From the NCBI GenBank assembly GCA_012959525.1, contig DUDB01000011.1, positions 1-38,175 of the forward strand: a DNA stretch of 38,175 nt. The letters are read 5' to 3'. The position numbers and the translations under genes were made by a program. Source of the DNA: Planctomycetota bacterium. Its GTDB lineage: Bacteria; Planctomycetota; UBA1135; GCA-002686595. Position 1 is the first letter of the stretch. Each line of letters opens with the position of its first letter. The notes under the pieces are model-generated. The model saw nothing but the letters and a program-made list of their open reading frames with translations, was not told the DNA's origin and did not search any database. Positions 1 through 12,954 of the stretch are shown piece by piece.

Positions 1-182
1 CCCACGTCCTCCGGAGAAACGCCCTTTGGAGTTCCTATCCGCAGGCTCGCCCGCAGGAATTGCCCTTCTGAGGCCGCCACGGTGCCGTACGGGTCTTTCA
101 AATGGAGTCCGGACAACTAGAGAATCTGCTGCCCGTTGGACGATGAAGACAAGTCCTCCTTCCTTCCAGCCCCCAGTCCCCC

Positions 183-1358
183 ATGGAAATCACGGTCCAA
201 ATCGTCGCGTTTGTCTTTGCGAGTGCAATCCTTGCCCTCCCATTTATCTTGACCTTCAAGTGCATACGATTCGTCCAGGCTAGGCTCGGTATCCATCGGA
301 CGCCCGCAACAAGTCGTGCCAAGGGTGGGCTGTGGTCCTTCCACTCCAAGACGCTCTGCTTCTCCTGCAGAGAATACGGCGCTGTGGTCGGAAAGCCATC
401 ACTGGGTGGGACAGTGAACAACTCCGGTTTCGCTAACTGGCGAGTGCCGCTTGACCTCCATCTTCCCAAGGCCCTGGCTGAGTTCCTTGAAGAGCGGCGC
501 GAGTGGATCGATGGTCTGGAGGAGAAACACCTCTCCTTGCTCGGCCCCGAGGGACCGGACTGGCAGGAGTTCTCTGACTTCCTGAATCGTGAGCTTGAGC
601 GAGCAGGGATTCGGAAAGGGGTCCTCCTCCTCAAGAGACCGCATCGGGTCTCTCCTGACCTTGCTCGCATGCTTGCCCTCAGTCACCACTTGCAGAGGAA
701 ATGGGACACCCACCAGGGCTGGTTGGAGGACTGGTCCAGGACAGCCGGTCCCCAATGGTCTGAGGCCATCCCAGGCGAGCTGGTTCGCGTCTTCGGAGAT
801 CGCTACGAGTCTCTTCTCGCGTACGTCGAGTGGTTTGGAATCACCCGTGGCGTCCATCTCTCAATGAAGCGCATCCGGAAGCAAGCTCAGGCTATTTTCC
901 TTGAACAGCAGGATGCTCTCCGCGCCTCGTCACTCAGCTCACACTCTCAGGGAATCGGAGTGACCATTCAGGATGTGGACGCAATGGACCCCTTCGACTT
1001 CGAGGTCTTCCTGGGCAAGCTATTCACCAACCTCGGGTACACCATCACGGAGACCCCAAAGACCGGTGATCAGGGTGCAGACGTTCTCCTGGAGAAGAAC
1101 GGGAGCTCCACAGTGATCCAGGCAAAGCTCTATACAAGTCCCGTTGGAAACAAGGCTGTACAGGAAGCACATGCAGCCAAGGCCCACTTCCATTGCGACT
1201 CGGCCCAGGTAATCACCAACAACACCTTCACCCGGTCAGCCCAAGAGCTGGCCGGAACCACAGGCGTTCAGCTCGTTAGCAGAGAGGGCCTGACGGCGCT
1301 TCTGGAAGGCTACAACGCTGCACTCCAGTATCGGCAGGTCCCGGTCCCGGCTGCCTAG
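183..1358 (+). CDS. Membrane-anchored Mrr-type restriction endonuclease domain protein
   Basis: 391 residues. A hydrophobic segment at about residues 5-27 suggests an N-terminal membrane anchor. The middle (about 40-255) is charged, helical-looking and not recognised. The C-terminal part from about residue 266 matches the Mrr_cat (restriction endonuclease-like) family. It starts with the typical MDPFDFEVFLGKLF helix, followed by the PD-(D/E)xK-type core: GDQGADVLL with Asp300, then Gln313-Ala-Lys315 (the QxK half of the active site). Mrr enzymes cut modified or foreign DNA, and relatives of this kind are often stand-alone membrane proteins. Whether this one cuts methylated DNA is not visible here. 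No methyltransferase or specificity gene adjoins it. The ATG has no clear ribosome binding site, but the frame and the membrane segment support it. Confidence 0.82.
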   Translation: MEITVQIVAFVFASAILALPFILTFKCIRFVQARLGIHRTPATSRAKGGLWSFHSKTLCFSCREYGAVVGKPSLGGTVNNSGFANWRVPLDLHLPKALAEFLEERREWIDGLEEKHLSLLGPEGPDWQEFSDFLNRELERAGIRKGVLLLKRPHRVSPDLARMLALSHHLQRKWDTHQGWLEDWSRTAGPQWSEAIPGELVRVFGDRYESLLAYVEWFGITRGVHLSMKRIRKQAQAIFLEQQDALRASSLSSHSQGIGVTIQDVDAMDPFDFEVFLGKLFTNLGYTITETPKTGDQGADVLLEKNGSSTVIQAKLYTSPVGNKAVQEAHAAKAHFHCDSAQVITNNTFTRSAQELAGTTGVQLVSREGLTALLEGYNAALQYRQVPVPAA

Positions 1359-1576
1359 TCGCCACCTCTGCTCCGGACCGGATCGGTGCCTAGGTATCTG
1401 GGCTGCGACAAGCTGTCGGCCAGACGGCTAGGGGCATGGCCAGCGTTCGCAGGAACGAGAGAGGGTGCCAATCTGCGCGGGAGAGCAGTCTACGGTACTG
1501 CGAGCATGGACCACGAGCAGACGGGGGCTAGCCGCTAACGGCTCACGGGGGCGTCACTCAAGAGAGTGTGTCGACC

Positions 1577-2560
1577 TCACCCTATAAAAAGAGATAGCAG
1601 TCCATCCGCGGCCTCTTCGGGGGTCTGCTCGCCGGCACGCACGCTCTCCTGAGCCGCCTCCAGACGGGCCGCCACCTCAGGGTGATCCCGGAACGCGTCC
1701 ATCAGTCTCTCTTCCAGCGTATTCCACATCCAGCGCGCGCGTTGCGCCCGGCGCTTCTCTTCGAGCACACCTGCCTCGCTCAAGGAGTGGCGATGCTCTT
1801 GGACCAGCTCCCAGAGCTCGTCCAAGCCATCTCCCGTCTGTGCGCTGATAGCCAATGCGCAGGGCGTCCAGTGAGCCGATTCAGGGCTGGCATAGTGCAG
1901 GGCCGCGGCGTGATCGGCCACCGAAGCCTTGGCCAGATCGACGCGCTCCCCGTCGGCCTTGTTGACGGCGATGATGTCGGCGTGCTCCAGAATGCCCTTC
2001 TTGATGCCCTGCAGCTCGTCGCCGGCACCCGGCAGGGTCAGGACCAGGAACAGGTCCACCATATCCGCCACCGAGGTCTCCGACTGGCCCACGCCCACCG
2101 TCTCCACCAGCACCACATCAAAGCCCGCGGCTTCGCATAGTTCCATGGCCTCGCGCGTGCGACGGGCCACCCCGCCCAGGGTCGCAGCCGAGGGTGAGGG
2201 GCGGATGAAGGCACCCTCGCTCTGGGCCAGCGCGCTCATGCGCGACTTGTCCCCCAGGATCGAGCCGCCCGAGAGGGTGCTCGAGGGATCCACGGCCAGT
2301 ACCGCCACCTTGAGGCCGCGCTCGATCAGCCGCAGGCCCAGGGTCTCGATCAGGGTGGACTTGCCCACACCCGGGATGCCACTGATGCCGATGCGTTGGG
2401 CGGACCCGGACTTCTGGGCCAGACGTGCCAGTAGCTCGCGGCTGGCCTCGCGATCGGTCGCACGCCCGCTCTCCACCAAGGTGATGGCCTGGGCCAGCAA
2501 CACCGGGTCCCCGGCGAGGAGTCCCGCTTCAAGTGTGTCGAGATTGGGAGGGGCCGCCAT
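1577..2560 (-). CDS. meaB: MeaB/ArgK-type G3E GTPase, methylmalonyl-CoA mutase chaperone
   Basis: 327 residues, the normal MeaB length. MeaB is a cytoplasmic GTPase that gates adenosylcobalamin loading into methylmalonyl-CoA mutase and protects the enzyme from inactivation. Visible motifs are the Walker A loop GIPGVGKST (Lys67), the VAVLAVDPSS switch segment, ETVGVGQSE (Walker B/switch II region) and the NKAD base-recognition motif. The start codon lies 3 nt after the stop of the mutase large subunit, so the two genes are almost certainly co-transcribed and translationally coupled; a GGAGGG in the end of the mutase gene can serve as the ribosome binding site. The pairing fixes the function as MeaB rather than a generic ArgK-like protein. 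Confidence 0.95.
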   Translation of the reverse strand: MAAPPNLDTLEAGLLAGDPVLLAQAITLVESGRATDREASRELLARLAQKSGSAQRIGISGIPGVGKSTLIETLGLRLIERGLKVAVLAVDPSSTLSGGSILGDKSRMSALAQSEGAFIRPSPSAATLGGVARRTREAMELCEAAGFDVVLVETVGVGQSETSVADMVDLFLVLTLPGAGDELQGIKKGILEHADIIAVNKADGERVDLAKASVADHAAALHYASPESAHWTPCALAISAQTGDGLDELWELVQEHRHSLSEAGVLEEKRRAQRARWMWNTLEERLMDAFRDHPEVAARLEAAQESVRAGEQTPEEAADGLLSLFIG

Positions 2561-2563
2561 GGG

Positions 2564-4723
<2,160 letters not shown>

Positions 4724-4937
4724 GGGGAAGGCTCGGCTGAGGTGATGCGGTAAGGCGGGGAGATCGTGGTCGTGGCAGGCTCACCTGACCCGACAGGTTA
4801 CCCGGCGAGCCGCTTCGGGAGGAGCATAGTACTGCGCCAACCAAGGCCGCCACAATCGGGGAGACCCACAGAGTCCCCGTGCACGCCAATCCGCCCGCGC
4901 AGGCTTAGTTCCCGCATGGGCAAGGCCTAGTAATCCG

Positions 4938-7811
<2,874 letters not shown>

Positions 7812-7994
7812 GGGAGTCAAAATATCCCCGCCAGTGGCTTTGCGCCATTGGGCTGGCCTCCGTGGTGGGGTCCCGCAAGGCAGGATCTTGGCGGAAAGAG
7901 TGCCCCTTCCCATAGGATACACGTTCTCCGACGCCGTCCCCCTCGAATCGACCCCCATAGAGCCTCTCGTAGCCCGTGCGAGCGGAATCCTGTC

Positions 7995-9056
7995 ATGTTG
8001 ATAGCCAGCCTTGCCCTTCTGTTCCTTCCCCAAGACCCGGCTCTTGTACACCCTGTCTCTCTCGACCGCACGGGTATCGAGTGGGCCCTCCCTTTCGAGG
8101 CTGCACAAAAACGAGCGCGTGAGGAAGGCCGCTTGCTGGCCATCAAGCCGGTCGCATTTGGCACGACCGTTACGGGGTGCTGGTGACCTGCGGCGGAGGT
8201 GCTCCGGTCGGGGCCTTTCACCGATGAGAGGGTAGTCGGCCTCCTGAACGAACGGTTCATCCCCATCTACTTCGATCTGTCTCCGAAGAGCCCCGCCAGT
8301 GATGCCGCCGCCAAGAGCTTCGTAACCAAACTGAAACCCGAACTGGGTGGAAGCAGGGTGCCTACACCACCGGTACTGTTCGTTACCGCCGATGGAGAGT
8401 TGCTTGGGGAAGCCAGCAACTACGCGAGCGAGGGTGAGATGCTCGGTGCTCTACGCGACGTCCTACGCCAGAATTCGAAGTACGCCGGGCTATCTGATGG
8501 TGAAGGCAAGCGTCCGCGTCTTGCTCGAGCCCGTACGCACCACTATCTCGGAGAGGATGATGCGGCAATCGCGTTGCTCTCCGAACCACGGAATGCCCGG
8601 GAGAGTCTCTTCATCGCGCAAGTCGCCCGCCGCGCCGGCGACCTCGACCACGCCGAGAAGGTCCTGGGAGAACTCGATTCGGACGCGTGCGCAGATGACG
8701 TCGCGCTCGAGCTTGGCTTGATCGCATTCGCTCGCGGCGATGTGAAGACCATGCGCGATCGGCTGGCTGCACATTCCGAGGAAGGAGCCCGCGCGCCCGA
8801 GGCCCGCTACTTCCTGGGGATCGCACTCTTCCACTTGGGCCAACACGCCGAGGCGCGCGCAATCTGGAAGAAGCTTGTCGGCAAGCATGGCGAGCACCCT
8901 TTTAGCTATCGCGCCGACTGGGCCTACACCCAAACCACGGACAACGGTCCGGCAGCAGCGCCCACCTCGTTTACGACGCAGGGTCCGAAGAGCCTGTTGG
9001 GACGCCATGGTTACATGGGGCGAAAGAACCCCGATCTGGCACAGCGTCCCGGCTGA
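7995..9056 (+). CDS. Predicted selenoprotein: thioredoxin-fold domain with GCWU motif plus TPR-like tail
   Basis: One reading frame of 354 codons interrupted by a single in-frame TGA at 8184-8186, read here as selenocysteine 64. The N-terminal half has a short hydrophobic leader (MLIASLALLFLPQ), the helix EAAQKRAREEGRLLAIKPVAFG and then GCW. Immediately after the TGA the same frame continues PAAEVLRSGPFTDERVV and LLNERFIPIYFDL. This is the standard helix and strand that follow the CxxC of thioredoxin-like/DUF255-like proteins, then VPTPPVLFVTADGELLGE with the cis-Pro strand. One thioredoxin fold therefore spans the TGA, with Cys62-Trp-Sec64 at the redox-active position. Residues from about 165 on look like TPR helices. 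The alternative is a GTG start at 8199 just after the TGA, but that would leave half a fold. A pseudogene or sequencing error cannot be excluded from one copy. Confidence 0.72.
8184..8209 (+). promoter_or_regulatory. In-frame TGA and SECIS-like hairpin
   Basis: The TGA at 8184-8186 is followed by an inverted repeat. GACC (8185-8188) can pair with GGTC (8206-8209), and GGAG (8195-8198) with CTCC (8202-8205), around a GTG loop, with a 6-nt bulge on the 5' side. Bacterial SECIS elements are hairpins just downstream of the UGA with a G among the first loop bases. Here the loop begins 12 nt after the TGA, slightly closer than usual. A second possible stem (CGGT 8205-8208 with ACCG 8220-8223) places the loop at 22 nt. 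Support comes mainly from the coding continuity; the hairpin alone is weak in GC-rich DNA. Confidence 0.45.
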
Positions 9057-9357
9057 CCGGCCGTCTAGTTTCGGGGTCCTAGGGCGGATACCGCCGGATC
9101 GAGGCCCTCCGACCCCAGGTCAAGGTCGCAGCATGACCCGCAAGGTAGGGCAGGCCGCCCACAAGGGCCTGCAGGAGAAGAGGGCCCACCCCCAAATCCC
9201 CCCGTGTTTTAGGATTGAGCATGTTCGCGACTCGCTCGCCGGTCGAGTTCGCATTTGAATTCCTGTCACCTGAACCCTCACGAATGTGGGGCTTTGCCGT
9301 CGATTCACACCCGAATTGATTCAGGCGCCCCACTGGATCCCCCCACTTAATTTCACC
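9057..9357. other. Intergenic, no gene seen
   Basis: About 300 bases between the thioredoxin-like gene and the lectin gene. No ORF here resembles protein. The only structure noticed is a short hairpin at 9276-9291 (6 pairs, one of them G-T, loop GAAT), which is not followed by a T run. It probably holds the promoter of the lectin gene, but no convincing -35/-10 pair was identified. Confidence 0.4.
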
Positions 9358-10266
9358 ATGAACCTTCGCCCTGCAATCCTCGCGAGCTGCGCGCTCCTCG
9401 CCACCAGTTCCGCATTCGCACAGGTCACCGACCCGAACACCGGGAATACCTACGATGTGATCACATCGCAATTGGCCTGGACGGATGCAGATGCGGACGC
9501 GAAAAATCAGATGTTCGGCGGCACCCCCGGCCACCTGGCCACGATTACGAGCCAGGCAGAGTTGGACTTTGTGATGGCGAACCTGTTCATTTCACGCCCC
9601 TGGCTCGGCGGCTTTCATGACAAGGCCGACCCCAACTACTCCGAGCCCGCCAGCGGTTGGGCTTGGGTCACGGGTGAGGCCTTCACGTTCACGAACTGGG
9701 CCGCGGGCGAACCCAACGACACGGCTGCCAATGGCGGCCCTGAGGACTACCTCGAGATGTTCAAGGACAGCAAGTGGAATGACACCAACAATACCGGCGG
9801 CGGCTGGACGGACTCCTACCTCGTCGAGTGGGAGGGCGGCGGCGCCATCGGCACTAACTACTGCGGCCCCGCCAACACTAACTCCAGCGGCCAATCGGCG
9901 GTAATTTCAGCCACGGGCTCCACGATCGTTGCAGCGAACAATTTGACGCTCACCGTGAGCCAGTTGCCTCTCAACCAGTTCGGTTACTTCCTGAACTCAA
10001 ATACGCAGGGCTTCATCCCATTCCCGGGCGGCAGCCAAGGCAACCTTTGCCTCGGCGGGTCAATCGGCCGGCACAGCAAACAGCTCGGTAATTCAGGCTC
10101 TACCGGTGTCCTTTCGATTGCCGTCGATCTGTCAAACCTGCCGCGCCCGTCAGGCCCCTACCAGGTCCTTGCCGGCGAAACGTGGAATTTCACCTGCTGG
10201 TTCCGTGACAAGAACCCGACCGTGACCTCCAACTTCTCGGACGGGATCACGATCACCTTTCAGTAG
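9358..10266 (+). CDS. Secreted C-type lectin domain protein with planctomycete 'GTNYCGPAN' C-terminal domain
   Basis: 302 residues. The ATG at 9358 gives a good signal peptide ending SSAFA-Q. Residues about 22-155 form a C-type lectin-like domain. Visible elements are the opening Y-D-V-I-T-S-Q-L-A-W-T-DA strand, GHLATITSQAELDFV, the central WLGG, an EPND calcium/sugar-binding triplet (EPN suggests mannose-type specificity), and WNDTNN, the second calcium site. After VEWEGGG the C-terminal domain begins with GTNYCGPANTNSSGQ and ends with ETWNFTCWFRDKNP and SNFSDGITITFQ. That arrangement recurs in secreted proteins of Saltatorellus-type planctomycetes; its function is unknown. The role is probably extracellular carbohydrate or surface binding. 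The gene appears monocistronic. Confidence 0.88.
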   Translation: MNLRPAILASCALLATSSAFAQVTDPNTGNTYDVITSQLAWTDADADAKNQMFGGTPGHLATITSQAELDFVMANLFISRPWLGGFHDKADPNYSEPASGWAWVTGEAFTFTNWAAGEPNDTAANGGPEDYLEMFKDSKWNDTNNTGGGWTDSYLVEWEGGGAIGTNYCGPANTNSSGQSAVISATGSTIVAANNLTLTVSQLPLNQFGYFLNSNTQGFIPFPGGSQGNLCLGGSIGRHSKQLGNSGSTGVLSIAVDLSNLPRPSGPYQVLAGETWNFTCWFRDKNPTVTSNFSDGITITFQ

Positions 10267-10361
10267 CTAGTCGGAAGGTGCACTCCGGGGGATGAGGCGC
10301 ACCTAGGCAGCCGTTGCGGCGGAGAAGGCGCGTGTGTGCCCACGCGCTGATTGCTGCGCGT

Positions 10362-11297
10362 TCACTCTTCGGGCGGCCGCGCCAGGTCCGCCTCCGCCGC
10401 GATCACCCCGAACGCGTTCCAGGGACCTGATTCGACCAACGCACTCCAGTCCGCTCGGGCTCCTTCCACGTCGCCGTTGGCGTAGCGCCAGGCGGAGGCG
10501 CCGTAGCGGCGAGTGACGTCCTGAATGGCATCTGACTCGGAGCCAACGACGTCAGAGAGGTCCAAGCGACCCGCGTAGAGCAGACACAGGTCGAGATAGG
10601 CGTGGTTCTCGATCACGTCCCAATCAGGTCGGACCCTGGCCACCGCCTCCCGCGCCTCGTTGGAACGACCAGCACGCATCAGGGCCTGATAGCGCCAGTT
10701 CAAGGCAGAGGCGCGACTGTCATCGTTGGTGGCCGCCTTCTGACAAGCAGTCCATGCGTTGGCGGACTCTTCCCAGCGCCCCTGCAGATGAATGGCAAGC
10801 GCCAGGTGGTAGAGGATGTTGCCGTGGTCGGTGCTGCGAGGAATGTTGAAGGCATTGGGCGCACCGTCAGGCTCAATGCGATTGGGATGGTCCCGGGCCA
10901 AAGCCCAGGCGCGGGTGAGGTCCGCCTCGGCACGGGTAAATTCGCGCAGACTGATGTGGCGATGACCGCGATGGCGCAGCAGGCGGTAGCTATCCGGAAA
11001 CTCCCGCAGTCTTGCCGTGAACCACTCAATGGCCTCCGAGTAGCGCCCGAGGTAGCCCAGTCGGCGACCGACCCAGATGGCGTTGGCCTCGCTGGGTCCT
11101 GCGTTCCAAAGCGACCTGGCCTGCGCCAGATCTCCCTTCAGGCGTTCGAGCCGATCGCCCTTTGGGACGATTCGTTCCAGGGGGCGGCCAAACAGGGAGG
11201 CGGCTTCGATCCCCGGACTATCGGGGGTCAGGCCGCAGGAGCCAACCAATGAACCGAGCAGAAGGGCAAGCGCGAGACGAGAGAGTGACATGGGCAT
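10362..11297 (-). CDS. TPR-containing lipoprotein
   Basis: 311 residues. The N-terminus is a lipoprotein signal: basic start, hydrophobic LALALLLGSLVGSC, with VGSC as lipobox. The mature part is alpha-helical with TPR-like helix pairs (for example AIWVGRRLGYLGRYSEAIEWFTARLREF and the segment about residues 170-210), so it is likely a periplasmic or outer-membrane scaffold. It lies 50 bp downstream of the sulfatase-like gene on the same strand and probably shares its transcript. No catalytic motif is seen. Two ATGs (11297 and 11291) could start it; both keep the signal. Confidence 0.75.
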   Translation of the reverse strand: MPMSLSRLALALLLGSLVGSCGLTPDSPGIEAASLFGRPLERIVPKGDRLERLKGDLAQARSLWNAGPSEANAIWVGRRLGYLGRYSEAIEWFTARLREFPDSYRLLRHRGHRHISLREFTRAEADLTRAWALARDHPNRIEPDGAPNAFNIPRSTDHGNILYHLALAIHLQGRWEESANAWTACQKAATNDDSRASALNWRYQALMRAGRSNEAREAVARVRPDWDVIENHAYLDLCLLYAGRLDLSDVVGSESDAIQDVTRRYGASAWRYANGDVEGARADWSALVESGPWNAFGVIAAEADLARPPEE

Positions 11298-11347
11298 GAG
11301 ATTGACGCGAATCCGGAGGCTCGTGTGGGCGGAAGCCCACGAGTGGT

Positions 11348-12739
11348 TCAGTCGTCGTCCCCGCCATATCCCAACGCACGCAGGGAGTCGAGCTCTTCTT
11401 CCGTGGCGGGACGACTCTTGGATTGACCACGCGCAGTCTGCTCAGCCAGCAAGCGCTCGGCCACGGCGGACAGCTCCACCACCTTCGTGGGATAGAGCAC
11501 CGCGACGTCGTGCAACTCGAAGGGGTCACGGTCCAAGTCAAACAACGATGATCCGCCGTCGGAACGATGCATGAACTTCCAGCGGCCCGTAGTGAGACCC
11601 AATTCCGACCTATGCTCCGTCAGCTCCGCTCGAGCCGAGCTTTGAACCAGAAGGGGCCGAGGCTCGAAGGAGTCGTGCAAGACGTCGAACCCCCGTGACC
11701 GCAGTTCGTACGCGGTCTTCTGTTCGGAATCCTGCAGGTTCGTCAACCCGAACAAGGTGGGGCCAAGATCGGTAGCCGAAACCAGTCGGCTCTCCTTGCG
11801 CGGGTCCAGGCCGGGGGCCCTGAGCAAGAAGGGCACGCGTACCTGTTCATCCCACGAAAACCCGTGGCCAGGTTCCCGGTGTTGGTTCAGACCCTCTCCA
11901 TGGTCCCCCATGACGGCCACTACCGTGCGGTTCCACAGGTTGGCCTCCTTCAGATGATCCAGCAACACCCCGATGTGGTGGTCCATGAAGGCGATCTCAC
12001 CATCGTATTGGTTGACACTGCTGAGCAGGTTCACCTTGTGCCCCTGTTCGGTGCGCTTGACCTTGCTACGGAAGACCGTCAGGGCCACGGCCCTGTCACC
12101 TAACCACTGGCGCAATTCCTCTGTGGTCTTGAAGGCCTCGTTGTAGGGACTGGGAGGGAGATACGGACCGTGAGGATCAAAGTAATGCACCCAGAGGAAG
12201 AAAGGCTGCTGCCCAAGCCCCTCGAGCCAGGCCATGGCATGACGTGTGGTCTGTGCCGCGTCGCGCTCCTTGCTGCGCGTGGGTTGGTTGTATATCTCAA
12301 ATCCGGTGGCGAGGCCTGCCTCGGATCGCAGGGGAAACGCACTAACAAAGGCCCCCGTCCTGTAGCCAGCCGCTTCATAACTTTCAGCCAGAGTGACGAG
12401 CGATGGGTCACGCTCGTAGATGAACTGCTTCTTGACGTTGGCCAGAACGCCATGCTCGGCTGGCCAGACGCCCGTGAACATGGAGGTGTGGCTCGGCAGG
12501 GTGGTGGACATCGGGACCAAGCAGCGTTCGAACAGAACCGATGAAGCCGCCAGTTCATCCAGATTGGGCGAGGTCTTCCTGAAGTACCCATAACACCCCA
12601 TGTGATCTGCGCGCATGGTATCCAGGGTGATCACGACCACATTGGGACGCTTCAGTGCTGGCACCTGCGCCGCGGCCAAGGTGCAAACACCAAGAGCAGG
12701 AAGGCAGGCCAGAGCGAGTCGGGTTCGAAGTGGGTTCAC
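11348..12739 (-). CDS. Sulfatase-superfamily hydrolase lacking the formylglycine cysteine
   Basis: 463 residues with a signal peptide ending about TLAAAQ. The alkaline-phosphatase/sulfatase fold starts with RPNVVVITLDTMRADHMGCYG (metal-binding Asp) and includes PFFLWVHYFDPHGPY and VVAVMGDHGEGL (metal-binding Asp-His). At the nucleophile the sequence is TLPSHTSMFTG. Thr80 stands where true sulfatases have the Cys that becomes formylglycine, and His84 replaces the Arg of CxPxR. It is therefore unlikely to be a formylglycine sulfatase. Thr could act as a nucleophile as in related phosphoryl-transfer enzymes; the substrate is unknown. The C-terminal ATEEELDSLRALGYGG tail is typical of planctomycete members. 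The start is a GTG without a Shine-Dalgarno; it leads the operon with the TPR lipoprotein. Confidence 0.85.
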   Translation of the reverse strand: MNPLRTRLALACLPALGVCTLAAAQVPALKRPNVVVITLDTMRADHMGCYGYFRKTSPNLDELAASSVLFERCLVPMSTTLPSHTSMFTGVWPAEHGVLANVKKQFIYERDPSLVTLAESYEAAGYRTGAFVSAFPLRSEAGLATGFEIYNQPTRSKERDAAQTTRHAMAWLEGLGQQPFFLWVHYFDPHGPYLPPSPYNEAFKTTEELRQWLGDRAVALTVFRSKVKRTEQGHKVNLLSSVNQYDGEIAFMDHHIGVLLDHLKEANLWNRTVVAVMGDHGEGLNQHREPGHGFSWDEQVRVPFLLRAPGLDPRKESRLVSATDLGPTLFGLTNLQDSEQKTAYELRSRGFDVLHDSFEPRPLLVQSSARAELTEHRSELGLTTGRWKFMHRSDGGSSLFDLDRDPFELHDVAVLYPTKVVELSAVAERLLAEQTARGQSKSRPATEEELDSLRALGYGGDDD

Positions 12740-12954
12740 GGGGCTATCGTAACGGTTATCGGCGCCACCACCGAGTCGGTCATCATCGCAAACTTTCTCG
12801 GTCCCCTCTGGACCAAGAGTAGGGCTCCGGGCCCACGCAAGGCTGACTTCCTATCCGGGACTCGCCCGTGGTTGCGGGTAGATGGGCATGCACGCGCGCA
12901 GAGGCTCGCGGCCCTGTGGCTCTAGGAGGTTCCCTCAGTTCAGGTCCGGGGAGA

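Noticed and set aside
1530..1543. Small hairpin AGCCG-CTAA-CGGCT as a terminator
   Set aside because: It has only 5 pairs and no T run, too weak to call between the convergent nuclease and meaB genes.
7812..8108. Upstream extension of the M14 peptidase frame
   Set aside because: The signal peptide begins at the ATG at 7811. The extension has no family-like sequence and overlaps the divergent thioredoxin-like gene.
8199..9056. Independent gene starting at the GTG just after the TGA
   Set aside because: It would begin in the middle of a thioredoxin fold whose first half is in the same frame directly upstream. No Shine-Dalgarno fits.
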